Shown piece by piece: positions 1 through 10,741 of a stretch of DNA of 64,000 bases. Under the pieces are notes generated by a model, which was not told where the DNA came from, did not search any database, and saw nothing but the letters and a program-made list of their open reading frames with translations. The translations under genes were made by a program, and so were the position numbers. How positions within the stretch are numbered: the first letter of the stretch is position 1; the number at the start of each line of letters is the position of its first letter. Source of the stretch: Zarea fungicola (Eukaryota; Ascomycota; Sordariomycetes; Hypocreales; Cordycipitaceae); the NCBI GenBank assembly GCA_900169235.1, contig FWCC01000378.1, forward strand, positions 1-64,000. The letters run 5' to 3'.

Positions 1-43
1 ACATGTCCTAATCGGGCCATGGGCGTACTAGCCTTTCGGCGGC

Positions 44-3000
44 CTAGCACTGCCCCGCGTCCCGTGTTGTAGCGTTTGTAACACAAAGGTTTCCAGCAGG
101 CTCGCGATCTGGAGTGCAAGTTCTCTTGGTTACGCAATCATCACTTGGCTTAGCACAACTGAGCCACAAGGATTTGAACTTCCAACCGGAAGACCAAAGC
201 GGACGGCAGGTATTTCTACTCGAGTAGCCGTAGCCATACCAGGCGCCGGCGCAACCCTCACCTCCCCAATAGCTGATGCGGATCTGGCCACTTGGGCAAT
301 CGCCGAGGGCCGCAACATCCAGGCTGCCAACTTTGCAACCTGTATTTAAGCAGAGACCGTTCCCTTGGGCTACAGACAATTCCTTGTACACGGCTCCCGT
401 GCAGTCAGTGTTGTAGCGGGCCTTTAGCGTGAACGCGGCCGGAGGGTCCGTAGACGGAGCCTCGCAAATGCCCTTTTTCGGTTCCGAGTCCTCCACACAG
501 GTGCCTTGGTAGACGCAGTCGGACTTTGGGTCGGCGCATCGCAAGTGCAGTGACCCAAACTTCCAGCCGTTGGACCATAGAGGACGGCAGGTATCACGGC
601 TGGTGTAGCCATAGCCAAACCATTTGCCGGAGCACCCCGGCTGCTCCCAGTAACTGATCTGCACCTGTCCACTTGGACAGTCGCCACCCCCTGCGACATC
701 TAATGATGAAACTGCGCAGCCGGTATCGATGCATTTGCCCTCGTCACGGCCGAGAATAACGTCGTTATGCGTCTCGCCACTGCAGTCGTTGTGGTATTTG
801 CTTTTGACCCGGAAAGCATCAGCTCTTGCGACACAATAGAAGTAGTCTGTTTTCAGACCGGAGCAATCTACGCAAACGGGACAGTTAGCTTTGATTCACT
901 CGCGACTGTTTCAGTACGGCACACTAGACAGCATACCATCTTTCAGTGCAGGGTTCCAGGAATGTCTACATGAAAAACTGTTAGTGATCTGAGTCGAACA
1001 AATAAAACTCCCGAAAAATAAGGAAAAAAGGGGAAAATAGAAAGTGCAAGTGGCAGTATATTTGCCGCAACAAAATGTGCTTACAATTGCGACACAGAGA
1101 CAGCCGAGTCTTGTTTGGATGTGATCGCCTGGCATGTGTCTCCTGCAACAGCCCGGTAAAACTTGGTGCAGTTGTCGACGATTCCATTTTGCCTTACCAC
1201 GGGGATGATGGTGATATTTGCAAAAGTTGCGCTGGTTTGGTGTACCCTGACACCATTGAATCCGCTCCTAAAAGTTGAGTCTTTTTGCTCAATCTTGGGA
1301 GTGCGCATATCCCCAACATAAACCGCCAGTGTCTCGTTCACAGCTTGTACCTTGATGTGAATCGGCACCCCAGGTTGTATTTTAATCATGGCCGAGCCCA
1401 ATTCTACGCTGGAGGGCATGCGGCTGAGCAGGACTCTCCCACCAGGACTGATGGATGCGTAGTAGAAGCCACCCTGGCTGCCAACTGAATCGGGATTCGC
1501 GCGAAATACCAGTCCGGCATCGGCAGTTACTTCAGAAGTGGTAAACAGTAAATCACCTTCGAAGATGAAATCTGCTACCTTGCGACGGCTGATTAAAGCC
1601 TCGGCTTCTGTAGCCTCAACTGTGGTGAGACCAGCGTTTGAGAGATGAAATTGCCCCTTATAGACCTTCCATTCGCTCATATTGCCCTTGGAGAAAGTAT
1701 CATGAAACTCTTCCAGCTTGTAGGAGGGCTCTGATACCGTTGAATTACAGTTGCTGCAGAAGAACTCGCCGTCAAATGATTCCGTACAGAGACCGCCTTG
1801 GCAATTCACGGAACACTGCCAAGCAGAGCGCCACGTCTCCTCCAAACACTCGCTAAATATCCTGTCAGTAAAGTAGCCCACGTTCACATCTAGAGTAGAA
1901 AACTATTAAAGGACCATACCTTTTAAATTCGGGCCATTGGTCGTCATCGAAAAGTGGTTCGTAGTCGGCTGGATTGATGCGAGCAGGGTCATAGTCTATC
2001 CAACCGGTTAGCAGGTGCTTTAATAGAGCATATAAATATACGTACTCTCTCGAAAAAGCTTTTCCGCCTTTTCAACTTCAGCATCCCACTCCGTATTGGC
2101 GTCGAATTCGTCGTCGAATTCGTCAATTTCCGCGGCTACTGGGAGGTCGCGCTTGGGTATAACTGCTATAGGAACGTCGCCATCAGACTGGTCCATTATC
2201 CACATGGCCATGGCGGCGACGGCCTACTTGAGGTCAACTATTTGGAAGACATGGGGATGCTTCAAAAAGTTCTTACCCAGTTTTCCGCGTTTATCAATTT
2301 CTCCTTATAGGACAAGGCTTTCATTTCCTTAAAGCCGTATTGTTCCCCGAGGTCATCTCCAGGCTTCGTCCCTCTCCTCACATATCTGCCAGCCCACGGT
2401 TTTGAGATTCGCTTCCAGTGTATACTCTCATGGTAGAAAAACAATGCTCGAACAGATTGTTTCCACGCGTTGATCACCTCCCAATGTTCAGTATAAATGT
2501 CCGCGTCAGCCGTTTGCTTTGCCAGTGACCAAGTGTGTGGATGGTGGTACGCGGGCGCACAGAATATCGTAAAAACTTCATGTTCGTCTTGAACAGTCCA
2601 CGCAACTGTATCCCCTATTAAAGTTGATTTACTGCAAGGTTTGGGGTTGGTGTGTGTGTCACCCCAGATTTCCTTATATTCGCCGTCGCCGCAGAAAAAG
2701 GTTGCATGGAGACCCATTCCCAGTAGAAAGTTGGTATTGGGATCATTCTTAGAGAACCTTTTGTTTCCCCAGTGTGATTCCCAGAGTCTCTGAAAGTTTC
2801 CTACGGCATCACACGACGTTAGCCTGTGTCACATATCACTTGACGCTCTTTATCTTTGCTCTAGCACTGCCCGAGCAAAGACTTACCTACGAATATTTCG
2901 CTGTCTTGCTCCGATTCTGCGTCGAAATAATAGTTTAGCGCAAGTTGAAATTTGTTGTCCGGTCTCCACTTTCTGGTTGCATCCGCAATCTCGCCAGATT

Positions 3001-5946
3001 CACGCCAGCTTTGTTGCATCGATTCCAAATACGGCTTGCAGGTTTTGTGGTACTTTGGCTGCACTGCCCCCTTCCCGAGTTTTCTGGATTTCTCTTTCAT
3101 TACCAGTCCGGGCAAGCCAGCAAGACCCAAGTCACCCTCGTCATAGTCATCATGGACGTTGCTGGGGTTTTCGTCAACTAGACCAGCATCATCCAAACTG
3201 ATGGCCCAATCCGTTGTTCCGAGGAAGTTCATTCGCCGATACATATTAATTCGCTTTGCTTTAGTAACCTCATCCATGTAGGAAACCCACTGGTTACCAT
3301 CGTATACCAAGATATTAGCTCCATCGCCATCATCAAAGGTTCTGGCGCTGGGATTTGTTGACAATATCTCTCTTATCTCGGCGTTACTGATGTAGCCTGC
3401 AGTCCCAGTACAACGACCAGGAGTGGCTCCAGATTCTTTCCCCGTATATGTACACATTGGGCCGGTGCACGAAGAGTCCGTCATTTTGAAAGACCTACCG
3501 TAGCTTGAAATTCCAACCGCAATCTTATTTGTTGGTACTCCAGCCTTTGTGATCATAGATAAGGCATTTAGCGTCTCTGTGGCGTTAACATGAGAGCGTA
3601 GACAATTGCCACCTGGACACCCTGAATCCGTCCATTTGTTGCCATAATCCCACTAAAAACAGAAATTAATACCAAGACATCGTTTGTTCAAATAACCTGT
3701 CGTAACAAACCTGGCCATGAAGATCATACGTCATGTAGACCACATAGTCGACAACCTTGATGATCTTGGCAATGGGAAACCCACGTAGATACCAGAAGGA
3801 GGCAGGTGCAGCAAAGGAAACACTTTTGCTTGGCGGCAAAAGTGAGCGGAGCTTCTGCAAAAAGAGAAAATAGTTCTCGCCCTCGACGGGGTCTGCAGTG
3901 GGGATATCGGGAAGATCAGGTGCCCCTGGGTACTCCCAGTCGATATCAACGCCATCCAGGCCTTCGCTTAAAATAAAATTGGCTATGTTCTGTGCCATTA
4001 AGTCGCGATTTGAGCCCAAAACTCCCGTGCGAAATATCCCGTAGGTGGCTGGGCTGTGACCTATTAGAATCATACAGCCATGGGAGAAAGGAATACGACT
4101 CACTCAGTGGAAAACGTCCAACCGCCAAAGGATAAAATCTTCTTAAACCCAGTTGCCTGTTTAAAGTAGTAAAACTGATTGATTGTAGGCCCCATGTCGA
4201 CCTCGTAAGTGCCCGCTGATACTGTAGCAAATGCAAAGTGAATGTGAGTATACTTCCTTGTGTCAATAAACCGTATGTCAACTGCCTGGCATTTTCGTGA
4301 AACGCCATAGCCTTCGAAGTATCCAATTTTAAGAAAAGAAGGCGGGGGGGACCCCTGTACGCATTATTAGTGTAATTGCTTTCCCGGGCTGAAATTCACT
4401 GGCTTACGTCGTTCACTATGTCAGTGCCACAGTTGGAGATGCAGTTCGGCGCGCCGATGGCTGGAGGAGCTCCAGGAGCCTGGCCCGACGGCACCGGTCG
4501 GCAGAACTCTTCCGTGGTACCACAGAAGCCCCATACATCGCAGCATGAATTGAGTGGGCAAGGGTTCAGGGTTGCTAGATTCGTGCCAGGGGCTGGTGCA
4601 ACAGTGCCGGGCTTGACTGGGCCACACATGGCGTTGGGAATAGGGTTGGGAAGTGGAGGATTGCCGGGACTGAGACAAATAATTGTCGTGGCTTGTAAAT
4701 TGCCACAGCCACCCCAACCCCATGTATTTTTATTGAAACTTTCAAGATCTTCGACTGAGAAAAGGTTGGAGTTGTCCTGGGCGATGGACCAGCAGTTCTC
4801 AAAATGCTTGACCTCGTGTGTTTTGCAGTTTCCATTGGCGTCTGGCACTGCCACAGGAAGGTCTCCATTGGAACAACAAACGCGCTGAGGTACCTTGAGT
4901 GTTGTACAAAAGTCTTTTTTTGTGTTATACTTTAGCAAATCGTTTGTAGAGATTCCACACCGTCTGGCAAGATCGGCGCAGAGATCGCCAGTTTGCACAC
5001 TGGTTGTGGCACAAGTGCCTCGTCGGTTCAGCTGCTTTTCGCTAGTGTTGGCTCCAGCTTTGTTGAAAGCAACTGTTTGAAGTGTCGTCGATAGAGCAGC
5101 GGTGTTCTCATAACCTTCCGTAACACAGGTGGAGTTTGCCCATTGGCTAACAGCTCGCTGTGCTCTGGCTAAACCGTGCGGGCCGGAGGCAGCGACAATT
5201 CCGACAGATGCCGATAACGACTTCCCATCGAAATTATAAGAGGTTGTGTTGGATTGCAGTGTGTTGTTGGTCTGCATCTTACTGCAAGCCTGAACCAGAG
5301 CGTCGCCAGGGTATCCCTGGGAACTAATGAAGTCGGAAAAAGTGTCCATTATCGGTGAAGTGGCAACGCCTGTGCCGGAGTAGACGCCGATTGAAAGAAA
5401 AGACGCGGCATCGTAAACGAAGACTAATGTTGGTTCCGTGATCCCTTTAGCTTTCTCCCCTGTCTGCAGGAAAGCTCGTAGCTGCTCCCCAAGACCTGAT
5501 ATGCGTAACTGAGCAAGCACTGGTGAACTGCCATTCCACATGGCTTGAGCCTGCGCCTTTTGATTCTGGTTTGAAATTCCTGTTTCATTGACCGAACGTT
5601 GGTGAAATGTGACCGACCTTCCTGGGAGACGCTTTTCTTTAGAGATATCTTGCGCTTGTAGCGTCACATTGCGCTCCAAAGGATCAACCGTGCAAGCCCG
5701 CAAAGTCTTCGCATTGAGTGGATTATCCAATGGATTGAAGACAGAAAAAGAGAGAAGCAGGGTGGAGTGGCAGTAATCAAGTCGCTGCACAGAGTGATAG
5801 ACAGTCCAGTTTCCTGGATTGACTCCAGCTTCTGTACAAGCGACTGGACAAGGGTCCTCGCCTGAGAAAGATGGTGAAATTGCTATGCAGCATTTGCCAA
5901 GGACGAGACAACCAGCCGCCACACGAAGTAGCTTACTGAGTATCAT
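44..5946 (-). CDS. Giant killer-toxin-like GH18 chitinase fused to zincin-like, lectin-like, LysM and duplicated Cys-rich domains
   Basis: Secreted chitinase of the fungal subgroup C / killer-toxin alpha-beta type, expected to hydrolyse chitin in foreign or own cell wall. Ten exons join in frame: 5946-4408, 4354-4104, 4053-3711, 3652-2887, 2800-2277, 2223-2046, 1995-1920, 1861-1085, 965-937, 867-44; 5307 nt, 1768 aa. Domains: signal peptide 1-22; LysM about 312-358 and 374-424; chitin-binding type 1 about 441-482; GH18 about 520-870 with an intact DGVDIDWE site (Glu about 637); HExxH (HESIH) at 1090-1094; concanavalin/DUF1080-like region about 1276-1445; third LysM 1457-1506; two Cys/Trp-rich repeats 1513-1629 and 1640-1756. 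The start is the first ATG before a hydrophobic leader; the upstream GTG is ignored. Introns have good branch sites (e.g. GCTAAC before 868). Family members usually stop after the GH18 tail, so the C-terminal fusion is unusual. The exon model is inferred but frame-consistent throughout. Confidence 0.85.
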
Positions 5947-6792
5947 CTTTGGGTGATTGTACACACTCTGTGGTATAGAGCAGATGTATTGGCCTTCTGG
6001 TTGGAGCTCCGATTCATGCGGAAGTCTCCTTTTTATGCTGTCTACGCTCCATGCTCTTGTCCATTCCTCACTTTTTTCTAAAATGAAAATCTCGGTTCAA
6101 AGTCCTCTGCCAAGGCTTGGCATGGCCCTTACAACTGCGGAAATATATAATCTATGTAACCTTGGCCGTAAATGCCCGATATACTAACCAGTCGTTCCAC
6201 TATTGGGGTCTAATCTGGCAATGATTTCGATCTCGGCGCAGGCTCAATTTTGTAATGCAATTCTACAGAGATCGCACACACTTTTCCGCCTCATATACCT
6301 GTTGAATTGGTGAAGATGAACATGTGCAACGCATTTTGGTGCTCCACTGGTTTACTCTCGGAGAGATGATGCAAACTTCGTTAGTCACAGCCTCATTTCC
6401 GGCTCACATGTTGACCGGCCCCGCACATCTAGCTCAACCGGCTGGGTGTATCCGGGCAACTCCATGGATTGGTCGCGTGACAAGGTCCGTCCTTATAAGC
6501 ATAAGTTGTCTAGCGCATTCCTTAGTTAAATGGTTTGGCGGCTCCATGCCGGCCTCTACCACGGTCTAGACTCGTCAAACTGGAGGACAGTTTCAACTTT
6601 TATTGATTTTTACCTGTGACGAGCAATTTCCGTTGTCCAGTTGTGGCTTGGGACACTGCATACGCAAATTTTTCCCGCGCAGCTCTCTGGGAAAAGTTTT
6701 CTAACATTGGAACAGGCTGCTTGCGCGCGAGATAGAAGAGTCCCAAAAAGTGAGTGCAGTGCTGCCTTAATTCCTCTATATGTTCTCTAATC
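5947..6792. promoter_or_regulatory. Divergent intergenic region between chitinase and HSP70-like gene
   Basis: 846 bp between two start codons that point away from each other, so both promoters must lie here. No coding frame is convincing. No specific operator could be assigned by eye. Confidence 0.5.
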
Positions 6793-8264
6793 ATGCTCTT
6801 CACTATGCCGAGGCTTCGAAGCAGGATTCTGCGGGGTTTAGGACTCCTTTGCATCTTCACCTTGGTCTTTCTCGTGCTCGGCCCGCAAATTACGGATCGC
6901 TGGCAAGAGGCACAGAGAGTTGCGCAACGAACAAGAGAGAAAGAAAGTTTAGAGGCAGCTCAAGCTCAAGAACGGCAGGAACACCGTGACGCTGAGTTTG
7001 TTGTCGGATTTCACATTGGTCCTTCGTATACGTGAGTCATCTGATCCCTGTGCACAAAGAAAGGGAGCCCAAGCTAAAGGCCAGCAAATAATAGCTCTTC
7101 TGTTGCGCTTTTCCGCAATGGATCCACTCTTAATCTCGCTCGCATCGATGGGAGCGCAGAGTACCGCGCTGTCATGCAACGGCGACTCACAAAGGCAGAC
7201 CAAGTCGTGGCCGCACGTGAAACATTTCAGCGTGAAACTGATGATCTAGAATCCGATTTGGGCTCAGCGACGCCGCAAGAGCTTGAAACTGTCTTTATCC
7301 CGGCCATTGCAGCGCTCAAGGAAAGGTCTGAGGCCATACTGCAGCGGCCGATAACTCATGTTAACTATGCGACTCCCTGGGTCGATGAATATGGTAACAT
7401 TTTTAGTGACCATGAGCATGATGCTTTTGTGCTGGCAAATCAGAGGCTTGGCATAAAGCGTCCATTTGTATTTGACCATTATTATAAAAGTGTACTTCTG
7501 CCTCGGCACGTTAACGAGGCCAATGCGGCCTTGGCTGGTAATGGCCAGCAGTTATGCGCAGAATGCTTCTGTATAAGAAAACCAGAGGAGCCCTGGGGCT
7601 TTACTTCAGATTTCTATTACATCAAGTAAGTATCTACCCTTGTTTGATACCGCCAAAGCTAGTTACCGGGCTCCAGACTGCTGACCTGCGGGGCTTCTCG
7701 ATTTCGTTTGGAACCAGCTTGAGCAGCACTTCCCTTTTCATCTCTAAACAAGCCGGCACTTGTGCATACTCGGCCCTCACCGCCAATTTCAAGTTGTATA
7801 GCGACTTTGGTCTCGAGAAGCTCAGAGCTCAAGACAGTGCTGAGTACTGGGCGGCTGTCAAAGCACTTGTGCTGGCTGAAATGGAGCCGTATCATGAACC
7901 ACGCCGATCAGTGGCTACAATTCTCATTGCCGGTGAAGCGATAACCAATCCCGACTACATTTCTCTGGCAAAATCGATCCGAAATTCTCTTGGGGAGATG
8001 CGTCACAGATCACATGCGCTATATAGAGAGAATGAGCATCTCCATGGCAACGACTGGAACCAGATTCAGCTCGTCATTTCCAAGGACGGTGTATTTGATG
8101 CAGCTAGGGGGGCCGCTTTGATGATGCGGCCGGATTTCTGGGATTATTGTAAAGGTGAAGAGAATTATGCCATGGCCGCAACTTGTTTCCAGCAGTTTGA
8201 AAGGAATGGTGTAGCACCGAATCCTTGGGGAGTGGTCCGTTACAATCGCGAATCGACCACATAG
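6793..8264 (+). CDS. Membrane-anchored HSP70/actin-like ATPase-fold protein (hypothetical)
   Basis: Three exons join in frame: 6793-7031, 7095-7625, 7718-8264; 1317 nt, 438 aa. The N-terminus carries one hydrophobic segment (about residues 10-33) followed by a charged, Glu/Arg/Gln-rich stretch, suggesting a type II membrane anchor. After the first splice the sequence resembles the phosphate-1 loop of HSP70-type ATPases (GFHIGPSYTSSVALFRNGST); near residue 315 a stretch (ILIAGEAITNPDYISLAKSI) resembles the adenosine-binding motif. In canonical HSP70s the first motif begins with Asp (IDLGTT); here that position is His, so catalysis is doubtful. Many fungal genomes carry such degenerate HSP70-like proteins of unknown role. 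The first intron (7032-7094) has a GTGAGT donor; the second (7626-7717) was chosen because nearer acceptors break the frame. Function is not known; the family assignment is moderate. Confidence 0.6.
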
Positions 8265-8816
8265 CCAGTTGTCATTGCCGTACCAGTGTCGGCGGCGATT
8301 TAGCAGAATTTTCTGGCTCTTGATAATACAAAATTCCAGTCCTTTTCCTAATTTACAGAAAGATTTAATAAGATAGAATTGACGACGGCGCGTGACTTGA
8401 CATCTCTGTCATGTTACTCGACCTTGCCTCGGACGCCAGGCGGCAAACCAGATTGGTCTCGTCGAAGAAAACGCCATACGATGCGGCAAAAAGGAATGCA
8501 ATGCTACAACTATTATTTCAGGGAGCTTTATTATCCGAAACACAAAAACCGAACCTGCCTCTCCTCGGTGGTCGGTGTATTTAGTGTCCTAAACCTAGTG
8601 TACTTGCTGATAGTTTAGTTGCCAGTTACACAGCTAAGGGTAGGGAATAATGTGCAGTAGGTCATTCTTCTGGTGTATCAGGTATTGAAAATAAAATTAT
8701 TCTGGTCTATTTATCTGACTCAGCCTATCGATTAACTGTAAACTATGTCTAGTATTGTCCGAATCTGAAACGAGATGGATCGGACTAGATGATATACAGT
8801 GTCTCCCATCGACTAT
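8265..8816. other. Intergenic, no gene seen
   Basis: AT-rich spacer between the HSP70-like gene and the HET relic. Open frames here are short and resemble nothing I recognise. Confidence 0.5.
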
Positions 8817-9650
8817 TTATGAAAATATTTGAAACGTTTTCTCGCAATGCCTGGGCTTTCTCATACTCCCAAACGTCTCGATGGGCCAGGCCAACCCGAC
8901 GATACACTGGTCGAGCAGAGCTGTGGGAAGTTCGTTCAAGCAGTAGGTAGCATGTAGATTTCCATTTGTTTCATATAGCTTTATGCTTGTAGAGTCATCA
9001 TTCGCTCCCAAATCAAGTATCCGTTTTGGCAATTTGCTCTGTACCGGCAATGCAGTCTGATGCCTGTCATTATGTTCAGCCAGTCATCCCTTTGCGCGGT
9101 CAAGAGCTTCTTCGGACATTGAATCTGGGTTTCGGTGCTGACGAAGTCGGGGCCAATCGCGTGATCCTCTTCCGCTCAAAAACATGTGTTTTTTCAGATA
9201 GCTCCAGTCTGAATCAATGCCATTCTTGCGGTAAAACTCAAATTTAACTGAGGCTTTCGGACCGTCGCCACTGAAAGAGCTGCTAGCAAGGTATTCTTGT
9301 AAATGTTTCGAGGTACAGATAGAGAACGTTGGCTGTATGCCATGAACGATGATTTCATACTTGGTCATACACTTGAAAGGAAAACGGGACACCCTCAATT
9401 TCTGCAACAGCAGAGAGCACAGCGCACATGTTACGGCAGAAGTAGCCAACAAACGGACAGTTGAATGGTGAGCTCTCAGGGCGAGAAGTTTTAGCCCTAT
9501 CATGCTGCTACCGCGGACTTCCCAAACATTCTGAGATCTTGGGGGGAAAATAATAAGATCGAGGACGAAAGTCTGACAGTAGCCGCACAGGGCATCATCT
9601 ACCTCGACTGGAAGGACTCGTCCGGGCGCGCTGAACTCCCAGTATGACAT
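8817..9650 (-). pseudogene. HET-domain (heterokaryon incompatibility) gene remnant
   Basis: Reads on the minus strand from an ATG at 9650. The first 188 codons have the layout of the N-terminal region of fungal HET proteins: a Cys-rich start (CGYCQ), then a variable helical region ending EALDRAKG. An in-frame TGA at 9084-9086 follows, exactly where family members usually have Trp in a WL-x-C/E-x-H segment. Beyond it, the same frame continues with the conserved HET lead-in (LPKRILDLGA, then a LYETNG stretch). The next core signature (usually LSYCWG) is not recognisable and the frame ends at 8817, so most of the HET domain is missing. TGG to TGA is a change expected from repeat-induced point mutation, but one site does not prove that. 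Presumed non-functional allorecognition gene. Confidence 0.6.
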
Positions 9651-10288
9651 TTTATTTTCTTCTTCGTTCAATAGTTAGGCTATCTATGTTTGAGACAGAG
9701 CTGCGGCTGAAGCTGTGACGATCCACGTGACGGAATACGTGGCTGAGCCTCACTGTATCTCATCAGACCAAACGCTCCCCATATGCCCAATTGCAAGGTT
9801 AGCTGCATATCGCAATTAAAATTTTCTGTTCAATATTTGCTTGAAACTGCGTTCATTCTAATACCTTTATTATATGTGCCAGATATCATGTTCAACTTCA
9901 GCCCAATCATCGTCTTGATGAAGCTATCCCAAAAATACTCGAAAAGCTTTTGTGCCTTTCAATGCAATAATGACTGAACATTCGTGGTATTTTACGTTTT
10001 TGGATAACTTTATCGTTTTACCCGGCAGTGCAGGCTGCGCGTCTTAGACGATGTTATCAATGGTGTTGCTCGCCGCTAGCTTTAACTTGCTAGCATTACT
10101 GAGCTCGAGCTGCTCGTGGCAAATGCTGCGTCGCACTACATGATTCTATGTTTAATGCGGCATTTGTATGATTATCATACAATGTTACGCTACATTTATC
10201 GTAAACCTTGGTGCGACTGTCCTATCTGCGCGAAAGATATAGTTGAACAAAGGACTTCGTCGCGCCAATGTGTAGAACAATTCAAATA
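9651..10288. other. Intergenic, no gene seen
   Basis: No frame with recognisable protein similarity on either strand. Short AT-rich open frames only. Confidence 0.45.
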
Positions 10289-10695
10289 CTATGGGCTTAT
10301 CCTTTCAGAGGGGTGCTCAATCATAATTCGACGAAGAATTTTCTCCTTTGCTGAGACAACATCCGCCAGCGCAGTCCCCATATCTTCGACAAAGTGCTTG
10401 ACACTATAACCCCAAGTAAAGGGATTCGAGAAGCAGTTTACCAGTTCTAATAGAAGCCCTCTGTCTCCGCCGCTGGGAAATAGCCGTCGAGGCCGATACA
10501 AAGTACGAGTTTGGAGACTCGTTCAACGTATTCTTCGAGAGTAGCCCGCTCCAGCGGAAATTACCTGAAAGCCCAAAGGTTAGGCGAGTTCAGAAAGCGT
10601 TTCTCTGAGAAAGTCCCCCTTATATCGTCGACAGGATGTTTGAGATCGGATATAGAGCTCAATGACAACAACGCTTGTCGAGGAGCAAAGTCCAT
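10289..10695 (-). other. Unassigned open frames, possible small or broken gene
   Basis: An ATG at 10695 opens a 43-codon frame that ends at a plausible splice donor (GTAATT at 10564). Further along the minus strand, 10501-10289 holds a 70-codon open frame in another phase. I could not find an acceptor that joins the two in frame, and the first frame read straight through meets stops at the donor and again near 10471. This could be a broken gene or chance. No family is recognised. Confidence 0.2.
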
Positions 10696-10741
10696 ACGTT
10701 GCTTGAGCAAACAGGTCAACAGTCACAGGGACAACCAGGGA

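Noticed and set aside
1081..1887. A separate LysM effector gene starting near 1887
   Set aside because: The supposed start is GTG, and an acceptor at 1862 joins the sequence in frame with the chitinase exon ending at 1920.
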